From positions 62,001-126,000 of the forward strand of contig NZ_CALPCB010000007.1 in assembly GCF_943192895.1 (NCBI RefSeq): DNA of 64,000 nucleotides, read 5' to 3'. The notes beneath the pieces were generated by a model that saw only the letters and a program-made list of their open reading frames with translations, was not told the origin of the DNA and searched no databases. This DNA comes from Veillonella_A intestinalis. Lineage in GTDB: Bacteria > Bacillota > Negativicutes > Veillonellales > Veillonellaceae. Shown one piece after another: positions 17,478-27,000 of the stretch (position 1 is the stretch's first letter; every line of letters begins with the position of its first letter). A program made the translations under genes and the position numbers.

Positions 17478-17777
17478 CAGGAGAACCGATATTTATTTAA
17501 CTGGTGGGGTTTGTCTTTAGGGTGACGCATGGAAACCCCTATATGAACATAGTGGGTTCCCCTTTAGTACACTAAAGGACTTCTCACCAGTGGTAAAAGG
17601 GTGGAGATACTTTAGTAAGCTAAAGGACATTCCACTAGAATCTATAGGTATTCTATATGTATATACCTTTTGCTTTCTTTTATTTTCCCTTTCTCCAATT
17701 AGTGTGCCAATTAAAAGTGTATATAGTGTTCCAATTACATTAATCAAAAACATAATTAGTTAATTCGTCCACTGCCA
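17478..17777. other. Noncoding region between terminase and int, with hairpins
   Basis: No convincing gene. It contains the phage promoter copy (17690-17716) and two small hairpins with the same arms, CCTTTAGT/ACTAAAGG at 17561-17578 and CTTTAG/CTAAAG at 17610-17625. The sequence TCCCCTTTAG near 17558 recurs at the other prophage end near 54563. A degenerate promoter-like copy (TAATTGGAACACTA on the minus strand) lies around 17725-17740. It may hold the right genome end or packaging signal of the virion. Confidence 0.5.
17690..17716 (-). promoter_or_regulatory. Phage RNA polymerase promoter, right-end copy
   Basis: Exact 27-bp repeat of 48330-48356. On the minus strand it contains CACACTAATTGGAGA, which aligns with the T7 promoter core CTCACTATAGGGAGA at 11 of 15 positions (CACTA and GGAGA shared). 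The position near the genome end, after the terminase, is like T7 phiOR, which has a role in replication and packaging. Confidence 0.8.
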
Positions 17778-19484
17778 CTAGAATTTCTTTAAAAAGTTAA
17801 ATCTGCCCCTAGTGTCAGCTTCTTTATCTTCTTTCCACATAACACCTCTATCAGGGTCTAACCACTGTTCCAGTTGCTGTTCAATGATTTCATCTCTACC
17901 AAACTGCTCGTCCCTATCCATTTGTTCAATCCAATATTTGACTGCCATTGTAACTGCGTCAAGTCTATCATCATGAGCAAGGCTACCCCTATCTCTACTT
18001 AAACGTGTCATTTGGTAGAACAATGAATACTGTTGGTTCATCTCATACACTGAAAAGTCATCATGGATAACTTGAGTGTTCACTATGAGTTTGTGTCTCA
18101 TCATTACTGGTTCAAGAGTGTCAATAATACGTGCTTCCTTTTGTGCATAGTTTTTAACCTCACTGATAGTACAAGGGTGTGTACGAATAACCACTGGTGT
18201 AAACAATTTGGTAAACATACCATCACCAAAGTTACCCTCAATGACTATCTCATTGACACCGTGATATTTTGCTTTGTTAGCTAACTGCTGTAAGACACTA
18301 TCAGCGTACCCATCACGATACCCACCAACTTCCATGAGGAACAAGTAACCATTGAGATACTTAATGACTGCATAAGCGGTTTCGTCCTTACCTCTACCAC
18401 TGGGATCAATCGCCATGACTGTCCCACTGTATGGTAAGGTGTCTGTACTGCGACTGTTAGGTTCGTGGTAATAGTCACCTTTAAGACCAACACAAGGCAC
18501 ATCAGCAAGCCTGTGCATTCGTTCATTAGACCAACTGTAGGTGATACTGGCTTCATTAGGGTCAAGGCTAGACACAATTAGGTCTGAAACCTTCAATGGG
18601 TATTTCTCAACATCACTTAAATTAGTATTAAGCATAAACTGTAAGGCGAACCCTGCTTTACCATAAGACAACCTACGTTTATATATTTCTTCCTCATTGA
18701 AACGTTTTGGGTCTGTTGGTTTTCCAGACCATAGTTCAGGGTCACTATCGTAACGGTCAGCAATTACTTTAGCTAAACGGTCACCATAGAAGTCCCTTTC
18801 GCTTTGTGTTTCAGGATACATAACTGTCCATATGCGTGCCTGATAGCCACGATTAAGTAACTCATTGTACAAACTCATTTCATTTTGAGGTGTACCCAAA
18901 TAAATAATGAAGCCATCAGGTTTGATAATAGCGTCAAACTCTTTTACGGCTTCGCCTAGTTTATCCCTTTGAACTTGTGTACCACTGTTGTTAGGAATTT
19001 CAACGTCATCTGCCAATAGAATATCTGCACGACTACCAGTGATTTGTCCTGTGATACCCACTGATTTAACTGATGGGGAAATGTCAGGAACTGCTTCGCC
19101 AACATCAAATTGGTTCTGTGTGTCACGTTGTCCTCGTCTTGGTAGCAGGTGTTCAAGGAAGTCAAGAGTACGAATGATACTCCTAATGAATACTGCATTG
19201 GCGTCTGCACGGTCTTTACTAGCAGAAACAATTTCAATCTTTAACTGTGGGTCACGCCACAAAGACCACACACAAAAAGCACAACTGATAAATGACTTAG
19301 CTACCCCACGAAACCCTTCAATGATAAATCGGTCATTCGGTAAGTTCTGTAGGGTGTGTGCAATGTCATACTGTAGTTCAGTAGGTTCAGGTAGACCAAT
19401 GGCTTCCCATACCATAAATAGAAAGACACGAAAGTCTTCCTTAGCTTTTTGAACCTGTTCTTTTGTCCACTGCGTACTTGCCAT
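17778..19484 (-). CDS. Terminase large subunit (T7 gp19-like)
   Basis: 568 residues. ATPase motor and nuclease that packages concatemeric DNA into procapsids. Walker A-like GFRGVAKSF at residues 57-65, Walker B ADILLADDVEI, and the C-terminal RNase H-like nuclease with AIDPSGRGKDETA (catalytic Asp). Overlaps the small subunit stop by 1 nt. Length close to T7 gp19 (586). Confidence 0.93.
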   Translation of the reverse strand: MASTQWTKEQVQKAKEDFRVFLFMVWEAIGLPEPTELQYDIAHTLQNLPNDRFIIEGFRGVAKSFISCAFCVWSLWRDPQLKIEIVSASKDRADANAVFIRSIIRTLDFLEHLLPRRGQRDTQNQFDVGEAVPDISPSVKSVGITGQITGSRADILLADDVEIPNNSGTQVQRDKLGEAVKEFDAIIKPDGFIIYLGTPQNEMSLYNELLNRGYQARIWTVMYPETQSERDFYGDRLAKVIADRYDSDPELWSGKPTDPKRFNEEEIYKRRLSYGKAGFALQFMLNTNLSDVEKYPLKVSDLIVSSLDPNEASITYSWSNERMHRLADVPCVGLKGDYYHEPNSRSTDTLPYSGTVMAIDPSGRGKDETAYAVIKYLNGYLFLMEVGGYRDGYADSVLQQLANKAKYHGVNEIVIEGNFGDGMFTKLFTPVVIRTHPCTISEVKNYAQKEARIIDTLEPVMMRHKLIVNTQVIHDDFSVYEMNQQYSLFYQMTRLSRDRGSLAHDDRLDAVTMAVKYWIEQMDRDEQFGRDEIIEQQLEQWLDPDRGVMWKEDKEADTRGRFNFLKKF

Positions 19485-19738
19485 TAGTCTATATCCTCAT
19501 CATCAAAAATAGGAATTTCTTTAGGTGTAGCGTTGACTGCTTGAGTGACAATAGTTGTAAGGTTAGAAGTCGTTTCAAGTCTATGGTCTTTCATAAACCG
19601 TCTGACTTTCTCAAGGAATGCAGGATTTTTTCTAAGTTCAGGGTCTTCTAGTCCCTCTTTAAGTGCCATTACCTCGAGTTCTGCTATTGTGTCTATTTCA
19701 GCCCGTCTATCAAAAACTTTAGGTTTATTATCTTTCAT
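19484..19738 (-). CDS. Terminase small subunit (T7 gp18-like)
   Basis: 84 residues from ATG 19736-19738, which has AAAGGAAG just upstream; a start 30 nt earlier lacks an RBS. Charged, helical, with an acidic C-terminus (IFDDEDID). Assigned mainly by position immediately before the large subunit, plus size (T7 gp18 is 89 residues). The DNA-recognition role is inferred. Confidence 0.75.
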   Translation of the reverse strand: MKDNKPKVFDRRAEIDTIAELEVMALKEGLEDPELRKNPAFLEKVRRFMKDHRLETTSNLTTIVTQAVNATPKEIPIFDDEDID

Positions 19739-19863
19739 ATCTTCCTTTCTATGCCTGTAGAACGCCATATGAGCGCCTGCACTACTATTCAGGTATTAAA
19801 TCCTTAGAAGTATCACAAACGCTCTCTACGGCTCTTCTAGCGCGCTTATTTTAGATGTAATAG

Positions 19864-20427
19864 TTAGAACCACTTTGTAACTGTGGCTTCAATTCGTTTA
19901 TCTTTGTCATTTTTCTTTGTCCATAGTTCAGCCTTTAGGTCTACATCAAATTCTCGTGTCTGATAACTCGCACGTACACCTACGGTAATATCCTGTGTAC
20001 CTCTTGTCAGATCATTCTCAATGTAGACACCTTTTTTAAACTTTGGCTGTTCAGGTACGGTCAATTTGAGTTCTACTTGTCGTTCTTCAGTAACTACCAG
20101 TTTTCCATTGTCTAACTTGTGTGTTTCTTTAACGGTATCAGTGGGTACTTCGTGCTTAGTCCCATTGATAGACACAACGATAGGCTTAGGTTCAGACACA
20201 ACTTCTACATCTGCGTCTACTGGTGAAGTCTTTGGAACATACTGGTAAGTAGTCTTGGTGGTTGTCTTGTTGTCTACTTTAACTTGGTCTTTCTTGATTT
20301 CCTGTTGTATTTGTTTGGGTGGCTCTTGTGGAGCATTTGAAAGATAACCCCACAAGATAGACCCTATTAGTGAAATAAGAAGAATACCAATAATTAAGTA
20401 GACAATCTTTTTAAAGTCCCCACTCAT
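19864..20427 (-). CDS. Probable inner-membrane spanin-like lysis protein
   Basis: 187 residues from ATG 20425-20427, with GGAG 8 nt upstream. Single N-terminal TM helix (IVYLIIGILLISLIGSILWGYL, residues ~8-29), then a Gln/Lys-rich charged stretch and a periplasmic beta-rich domain ending VTKWF. Position between the endolysin and the terminase is where T7 keeps its Rz-like gene 18.5. Sequence similarity to Rz is not evident, and the C-terminal half looks more beta than coiled-coil, so the assignment rests on topology and synteny. Overlaps the amidase gene by 17 nt. Confidence 0.5.
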   Translation of the reverse strand: MSGDFKKIVYLIIGILLISLIGSILWGYLSNAPQEPPKQIQQEIKKDQVKVDNKTTTKTTYQYVPKTSPVDADVEVVSEPKPIVVSINGTKHEVPTDTVKETHKLDNGKLVVTEERQVELKLTVPEQPKFKKGVYIENDLTRGTQDITVGVRASYQTREFDVDLKAELWTKKNDKDKRIEATVTKWF

Positions 20428-20920
20428 GAGCGTACTCCATGGCTCTTGCACGAATACTATCACCTAGACCATACAAGTCCCATCGCATATCAGGGTCATC
20501 ACCATAGATACCATACCCGTCAATATCAGCGACTTCTGCATGGGTCATTACACGATAACTTGAAATAGGAACTCCTAGTTCAATACATAGTTTTGCCACA
20601 ACTTTAGACATCATGTCTAACTGGGCGTCTGTTGGGGGAAACCCTTGATGTCTTACGTTACCATTAGTATCAATAGAAGACCCTAATGCACAATCAAGGG
20701 CTATACCAATACTGTTACTGTTTCTACGCCATGTGTGAGATTTGTAGTCTAATAGACTGTCCATGTCAGTCCAAAGATTACCTACGTCATCAATATTGAT
20801 GTGATAAGCACCAAAGGCTTGGTCGTATCGTCCTGCTGTCCAGTGCAGGTAAATATTATTGATTTGATAAACGGCTTCTCTTGTATAATCACTTAGTTCG
20901 TAAAAATCAATTTGTCTCAT
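20411..20920 (-). CDS. Endolysin: N-acetylmuramoyl-L-alanine amidase
   Basis: 169 residues, Amidase_2/PGRP-like fold. Zinc-ligand motif HWTAG (His near residue 26), AYHINIDDVGNLW, SHTWRRNSNSIGIALDC, and a later THAEVADIDGYG...DPDMRWDLYG, where the second His and the Asp complete the zinc site. Cleaves the amide bond between MurNAc and the stem peptide at lysis. Directly follows the holin (shared base at 20920). No signal peptide, so it depends on the holin. Confidence 0.88.
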   Translation of the reverse strand: MRQIDFYELSDYTREAVYQINNIYLHWTAGRYDQAFGAYHINIDDVGNLWTDMDSLLDYKSHTWRRNSNSIGIALDCALGSSIDTNGNVRHQGFPPTDAQLDMMSKVVAKLCIELGVPISSYRVMTHAEVADIDGYGIYGDDPDMRWDLYGLGDSIRARAMEYAHEWGL

Positions 20921-21423
20921 TACTTGTTGTCATCTTTCCTTTCTACACTATCTTGAGATGGGTTCACACCAAATTTACGTAAGACTGCCAATAGACCGTC
21001 ACGTACAAAACTTGCTTCTTTAACTCCCATCTCTTTTAGGTTTTCTACAATAGAAAAGCACTCAGCTACCACTACTGTTAAGTAGATGATAAAACTGAGT
21101 GCTTCATCGGCTAATATTCCATTGATTTTAAAATCAGGAAACAAATAGACTGCAATGGCAATAACCACTGCTGTTCCATATGCTTTTGATTTCTTTCCTA
21201 TTTCTTCCCTGAATTTACGGCTTTCAAGGTAGCCATCTTGCCATGCTCTAAAGAATAGACCACGAAAGGTATTAACGAAACTACATTCTAAATTGTGTTC
21301 TCTATTGTATTTGTCAACAATGACAAACCATTTAGTAAGCACATCGGTAAATACAAGAATAGCAATTAAGAGTGTCATGCTGATTGCATTGTAGAGTGCT
21401 TTATACGGAATACTAATTTCCAA
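20920..21423 (-). CDS. Holin (phage_holin_4 / TcdE-like)
   Basis: 167 residues. TM segments at about 12-36, 83-103 and 109-127, with the family motif SIVENLKEMGV after the last helix, as in Cp-1/TcdE/Bacillus-type holins. Forms the membrane lesion that releases the amidase. It sits directly upstream of the endolysin. T7 itself uses a different holin (gp17.5), so the lysis pair looks exchanged with Firmicutes phages. Confidence 0.82.
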   Translation of the reverse strand: MEISIPYKALYNAISMTLLIAILVFTDVLTKWFVIVDKYNREHNLECSFVNTFRGLFFRAWQDGYLESRKFREEIGKKSKAYGTAVVIAIAVYLFPDFKINGILADEALSFIIYLTVVVAECFSIVENLKEMGVKEASFVRDGLLAVLRKFGVNPSQDSVERKDDNK

Positions 21424-21426
21424 TAC

Positions 21427-21723
21427 TTACTCCTTTCTGTTTTCTTCTTGTACCTTTGTAAGATTAGCTACTGTGTCTTTGTATTCAGTCGCTAGTTTTT
21501 CTGTGTCAGACCCCATGAGTACTGCCCCCATGTAAGCGTTCTTAATTGTTTCAAGTTTATGTAGTAGTTCAGCTTCTTTGTCTATTGGTACGACTTCTTG
21601 AGTAACTGGTACTACTTCATAATAAGCTTCATGTTCTTTTATAGTTGCTTGGTTTTCGTTACACCACAAAGCAACTTCCGTGTACTTATCCATGTTGTCT
21701 TTGTATATCTTTGTTCCTATCAT
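21427..21723 (-). CDS. Small protein downstream of tail fibre, unknown
   Basis: 98 residues from ATG 21721-21723, overlapping the tail fibre stop as ATGA. The N-terminus (MIGTKIYKDNMDKYTEVALWCNENQATIKEHEAYYEVVP) and the C-terminal Lys/Glu helices resemble small proteins found next to tail fibres, sometimes called fibre-associated, but I recognise no defined family. Translational coupling suggests a role with the fibre. Confidence 0.6.
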   Translation of the reverse strand: MIGTKIYKDNMDKYTEVALWCNENQATIKEHEAYYEVVPVTQEVVPIDKEAELLHKLETIKNAYMGAVLMGSDTEKLATEYKDTVANLTKVQEENRKE

Positions 21724-24068
21724 GCTTTCCACCCCTGTGCTCTCCATGTCACACCTACATAATAATCAGCTCGAGTTCCAATATTGGATGTATCTACAGA
21801 AAACTTTGTTTTATCATATTCATAAAAGTGTGGTAGCCTAATATTGCTAAAGTTACTTCTTAAAGAAAATGTAGTAGTAGGAACGCTTCTAAAAGCTTTA
21901 GGGTACGTTACAGTTGTATTGTGGTATGTTACAACACTTATACTTGGGGCTTTTTCTTTCATAACATCTACTGTCCCCCCCATTTCAAGCCAACCATCAG
22001 ACCATTCACGCCACCATGTACTACCACTTGTACCAGTATTAGTTACACATCGTCGATTTTTAACTGCTACTTGTTGAACGTAATCTTGTGTTGCTATTAC
22101 ACCTGATTCTTTAGGTATATTTAATTGGTATACATTAACGCCTTTATCTGATTGACTAATCAAAGAACCTAATCTGTCCCTATCATTAGGTGCATTTTCT
22201 AAAAATAATTTATAACCTTGTGGATTAACTAGCTGAATACTACTGAAGTTACCTGTACTAATAGTTAAGTTGCCTGTTATCGTACCGCCTGTTTTCAATA
22301 ATACGTCATCTAATGTAGCAACTGTCCCGCCTTGTTTAGGAAAGTTAAAATAGTATTTCCCTTTCTTTTCAATGGTATCATACAGAAATAATGAAGCGAT
22401 AATATCTCTATTATCAGGTTTACCTTCCAATATCAACTTATTTCCTGTTGTATTCTCAAGGATTACTCCGCTAAAGTCACCACTTTTTATGATAGGGTTG
22501 CTTGTAAAAGTACCACCATTTATGGGCATTTTAGTATCTAACTCAGACTTAGTTTTTTCTAATTCATATGAGGTAGAAGTAGTAAAGCCCTCTAATTCAT
22601 TTTGGAGTACCTTAACAGTATCTTTATCAGCCTTTGTTTCAAGGATAGTTGCTACACCTTCTCCCCACGAATTGAACTCCTCTTGACTAGCTTTACTACC
22701 AATCAAAGCTTCCATATCATTCAACACATTGGAGAAATAAGTAGTGTCTACTTTATTACCTAGTTCTTTATTAATGTTAGCTAACAGACCACCATGGGCA
22801 TTGACATCAGTATCATGTGAGTTGATAGCGGTAGTCAATGCGTTTCCCATTTCTTCTAATGCTTCATTAAAAGTTGTATTAGTAATGAAGTCACCACCAC
22901 TGGCTTCCTTAGCTTGTTCTGCATAATACTTGGAAAGTGTCGCACTTGATTCACTTTCAGTAGCTTTTTGAGTTGCAATGTTAGCACTGTCTACTGCTGT
23001 GGTTGCACTGGACACTGCGGTAGTTGCATAATTGTTAGCACGGTTAGCTTGTGATTGAGCATTGGTCGCACTGGACTGTGCATTATAAGCACTGGATAAA
23101 GCACTCTTAGCACTATTCTCCGCACTCGTACTGTAACCCCTTGCACTATTCGCACTTGCCACTGCTGTGTTAGCATTTGATACTGCTGTATTAGCACTAT
23201 CTATTGCCGTATTTGCACTGGCTACTGCTGTATCTTTATTAGCTTCAACTTCTTTTGCTGTAGACACAACTGTACTCCACTGGGTGTTTACTACTTCACT
23301 TTTTGAAAGTACAGTGCTGTGTAATGCTTTAGTTTTATTGTAGAGTTCACTAGTTTCGTCACGGTCAAGTTCAATATGTTCATGAATAGATTCAATGGTC
23401 TTTAAATGGTTAGCAATGGTTTGTCTGTCATCACTCGTTTGGTTAGCCATTTGACTTGCAAGAGTAGCACTACTGGTAGCACTTTGAGCCTGCTGTGTAG
23501 CTACTTCCGCTTTTTCTGTAGCGGTATTCGCTTTAGCTGTTGCAATGTTAGCTTGATTAGTTGCTACATCGACTTTAGCTTGAGAAGCATTTAAATACGA
23601 TTCCTGTGTCTTAGAAAGCCACCCTAGATTAACTGCATGGCTACTTTCAGTAGGGTCAGCAACATTCTTAATCTGTTTTCGTCTAGCGTCCCACTTCATA
23701 TCTAATTTGTCTTCACGAATACCGCTATCTAGTAATTCATCTTGACTTTCTTCGTTAATGTGTAGAATTTGAGTATTAAAAAGGTTCATATCCTTAGCCC
23801 TTAAAATACTACTGTCGTACCATTCTACAGTTCTATCAGTAGGGGTAGCACGATAGATTAATAGTAACGCCCCTTGAGGTGGATTGTTAACTAATGTTAG
23901 GGTATGACCTTTTACTGTGTAATCAGTACCCCATTGAAGAACTTGAGTGTTATTAATAGTAGCCTTAACGTATCTACTATTGATGTAGTCAAAGGCAAAA
24001 TTATAGTTCTTCTGACTATTTGAGCAAGTCAAGTATACTTTCGTTCTGTACGTTCTGTTGTCTGCCAT
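21720..24068 (-). CDS. Tail fibre protein (T7 gp17-like N-terminus)
   Basis: 782 residues. N-terminal ~150 residues match the T7 tail fibre attachment domain (MADNRTYRTKVYLTCSNSQKNYNFAFDYINSRYVK, YRATPTDRTVEWYDSSILRAKDMNLFNTQILH). Residues ~150-370 are an Ala/Thr/Asn/Ser-rich trimeric coiled coil with short repeats (ATNQANIATAKANTAT, ANTAVASANTA). The C-terminal part (from ~500) contains repeated GxFSxxxLxNxxGxxLxL units and ends in a beta-rich receptor-binding tip. It probably determines the host surface receptor. Start overlaps the preceding gene by 53 nt and has AAAGGAACG upstream. Confidence 0.9.
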   Translation of the reverse strand: MADNRTYRTKVYLTCSNSQKNYNFAFDYINSRYVKATINNTQVLQWGTDYTVKGHTLTLVNNPPQGALLLIYRATPTDRTVEWYDSSILRAKDMNLFNTQILHINEESQDELLDSGIREDKLDMKWDARRKQIKNVADPTESSHAVNLGWLSKTQESYLNASQAKVDVATNQANIATAKANTATEKAEVATQQAQSATSSATLASQMANQTSDDRQTIANHLKTIESIHEHIELDRDETSELYNKTKALHSTVLSKSEVVNTQWSTVVSTAKEVEANKDTAVASANTAIDSANTAVSNANTAVASANSARGYSTSAENSAKSALSSAYNAQSSATNAQSQANRANNYATTAVSSATTAVDSANIATQKATESESSATLSKYYAEQAKEASGGDFITNTTFNEALEEMGNALTTAINSHDTDVNAHGGLLANINKELGNKVDTTYFSNVLNDMEALIGSKASQEEFNSWGEGVATILETKADKDTVKVLQNELEGFTTSTSYELEKTKSELDTKMPINGGTFTSNPIIKSGDFSGVILENTTGNKLILEGKPDNRDIIASLFLYDTIEKKGKYYFNFPKQGGTVATLDDVLLKTGGTITGNLTISTGNFSSIQLVNPQGYKLFLENAPNDRDRLGSLISQSDKGVNVYQLNIPKESGVIATQDYVQQVAVKNRRCVTNTGTSGSTWWREWSDGWLEMGGTVDVMKEKAPSISVVTYHNTTVTYPKAFRSVPTTTFSLRSNFSNIRLPHFYEYDKTKFSVDTSNIGTRADYYVGVTWRAQGWKA

Positions 24069-27000
24069 CTCGTTCCTTTCTTTGTTCTATCTTCTTCTTA
24101 TTTCTATCTTCACGCTTCTTATGAATTTCTTTCCTACGTTCCCTTTCAAGTTCAGCTTGGTCGGCTGTGATAGACAAAATACCCTTAACTGGTAAGTATC
24201 TATCAATAGGGAATAAACGCATTAGTGGATCATAGTCAGCTTCCTTGTTTGACATTAGGTTAGCCATAGCTTCAGGTACACTTGTGATACCATTGAAGGC
24301 TCTGTACGCACTCTGAACGGCAGGAAACTGGGTAATAATGTTGTAATATGGGTTATCACTTTCAGGCATACGGTCTACAGTAGTACGATTTGATGTACCA
24401 CCTGCGAACATCTCATAGCCATCGTTGGCGAAAGATAGACCACTTAAGACACTACTTCTCATAAGACCAGTAGCTATTAGTCTTTCAGGTGTGAGTGTCT
24501 TATCAAGGTAAGCCTGTCGTTTTTCTTCATTGTCCCCAAAATACTTATAAGAATTGAAGAAGACCGATGTAGCCCACACTGCACCATTACTCAATGCTGT
24601 ACTCATAAGTAACGTAAAGTTTTCCCGTTCGTTATTGTTTAAGACACGCCCTAAGTGATTGTTGAGGGCTACTTGTGAGAAGTTCTTGAACTGCCACATG
24701 ATACCTTGTACAAGACCTGCCCACCCTGTTTTCTTTCTTGCATTGTTCCAAAGTGACGGCTGTAGGATAGCACGTTGACTACTTAGGTCTAAGAATGTTT
24801 CTAACTTCATGTAGCTAGTCATATCCTCGTCTTGCCACTTAGTCATTGCTTTAGATAGGGCGTCTTTTTCATCACCTAGATTCAATAAGCGTTCCTGAAG
24901 TATCTTCTTGAAAGCTGATGGGTCTGTAATTCCTGCTTCAGCTAAGTGTCTATCACTGAAAAGCTTCTTACGTAAGAAGCTATTGTATTCCCCTCTAGCC
25001 CACATCATCATTTCAGGAAGAATATCTGCTTTAATTCCTGATACACTCAAATGTGTCATCTTAGTAATTTGGTTAATTGTGGAAGTAAACTTCGCTCCAA
25101 AGTCAACAACACTTTCAATTCCCCCTAAGGCTTTCATCATGACACCTTGTTGTTCTGCTTGTGTACCAAATGCATTCCGTTTAAGTTGTGGATTAAACCA
25201 AATGTATTCGGCTAATTGGTGTCCTAAGTGATAGTCTTTAAAGTGGCGTAACTGTTCAGCACTGAAGTCTTTAGAGTATTTCAACTTATGGATTAAGTCA
25301 TGCAATGCAGGTACATAGTGAGTTAAGGCTCGTGAACCTACTACACTTAGTCCACCTACCATTTCTGCCACCTGATTGACACCAAAGTTAAGACCATTTT
25401 GTCTATAAGATTCCGTTAATAAAATCTTCTTGAACATGTCAGGGACATCTTGTGGTCTAACTGCTTCAGGGAATATCAAGACACCACCGCTTACATTGTG
25501 GAATACATCTTTGAGTTCCTCTAGTTCCCGTGTCATTTGTGTAGAGGAAATTGTACGGTTCTGTACGGCTTCTGCTAGTTCACCCTCTACACGTTCATAA
25601 ATCTTTCTTAGGTCTGTCACTGGGTTAGAAATACCTATACGATTTAACGCCATTGCACCACTGGAACGATGAGCAACATACGCCATGATAGACCCTAAGT
25701 CTTGATTACGTAAACTGTCGTTAAACGTGAAGACTTGCCCATTAGGTAACTTAAATAACTTGTTGGTGTCCATAGGAATACGTGACTGGTAGTAACCCAT
25801 CTTGTCTGATCCTATATGAATATCACTCATTAAGTCATCTTGTCTTCTTGTTACTTGTTCCGCCCAATGACCCGCTACAACATTCTGAAAGGCTTCATCA
25901 TCATTGACTAATAGGTCATTCTTAATGAAGTTCTTCATATCATCAAGAGTGTTGAAAGAGTATGGGTGTCCCTCTACGACTTGACCTATCTTAAATTCAA
26001 GACCACGACTACGCATAATCGCTTGTGCTTCCACATCAGACAAATCAAGATTCATTAGGTACTCTTGACGATATGCAGGTGTAATATCTTCCCATTGGAT
26101 TGATTCTTTGGCAACCGTACGCATAAAACTAGAAAATTCTTCGTCATTGTTGAATACTGTACGTAAGACACCTTGCTTGTCATAGTCTATCCTTCGCCAT
26201 AACTCGCCTGCCCCTTGGAAGTCTTTAGGAAGCGTCCCATTTAACTTATGAAGTCTTAGGTCTAAATCACGAAAGGCTTTAACCGCTTTGACTGCTTGAT
26301 TAATGCTTGGACTATCAGACACATAGTTTTCTACGTTATATGGGTTGTACAAACTGTCATAAACTCTACTTACTTCCTCATTGAATTTTCTACGAACATT
26401 ATTAGTAACATTAATATTTCCAGTATCAATACACCATTTTTTGAATGCATTCATAAGGTCAACTTGGTGTTTCGAATACTTGTTCATTAGGTTTTGCTTA
26501 ATCATAGACACTGGTGGAACAGTTTGGTTGTTATTAGCCCGTAACCGTGGGTCAATCCCCATTGTTCTTGCTATTTTGTTCATTGTCTTCGATGGTGAAT
26601 TAATAAAGACACCATATCGATTTCCAATCCAACTACTTGTTTCTAATTTACGTCCTGATACTTTTGCAATACGATTCCCTGACAACTGCTGTTCGTCATC
26701 TATCGTTTCCTGCTTGCGGATATTACCTTTGTTATTTTCAGCTCTACCCTGTTTCTCATTACGGAACACATCAGGAAATTCCTCGTCTTTTGCCATTGCT
26801 TTCGCAATATCTTCAGGGTCAGCGAAAATAGGGTCATCATTTAATGCTTTAGTAACAAGACTATTAGGGGAATGATGAACACCATTAAGGAACACACTGC
26901 CATCATTAAGGTGTATTTCAAGGTCATTAAAAGTACCGCCTGATTTGATGTGTCTAGCAACGTCTAAAAATTGAGCGCCTGTCAGCTTACCACCAACGAT

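Noticed and set aside
17517..17753. 78-codon minus-strand ORF between terminase and int
   Set aside because: It runs through the phage promoter repeat and two hairpins, has no RBS, and its protein sequence has no feature; probably noncoding.
19739..19863. Possible small gene between spanin-like and terminase genes
   Set aside because: No frame with RBS and reasonable length; a short noncoding gap is more likely.
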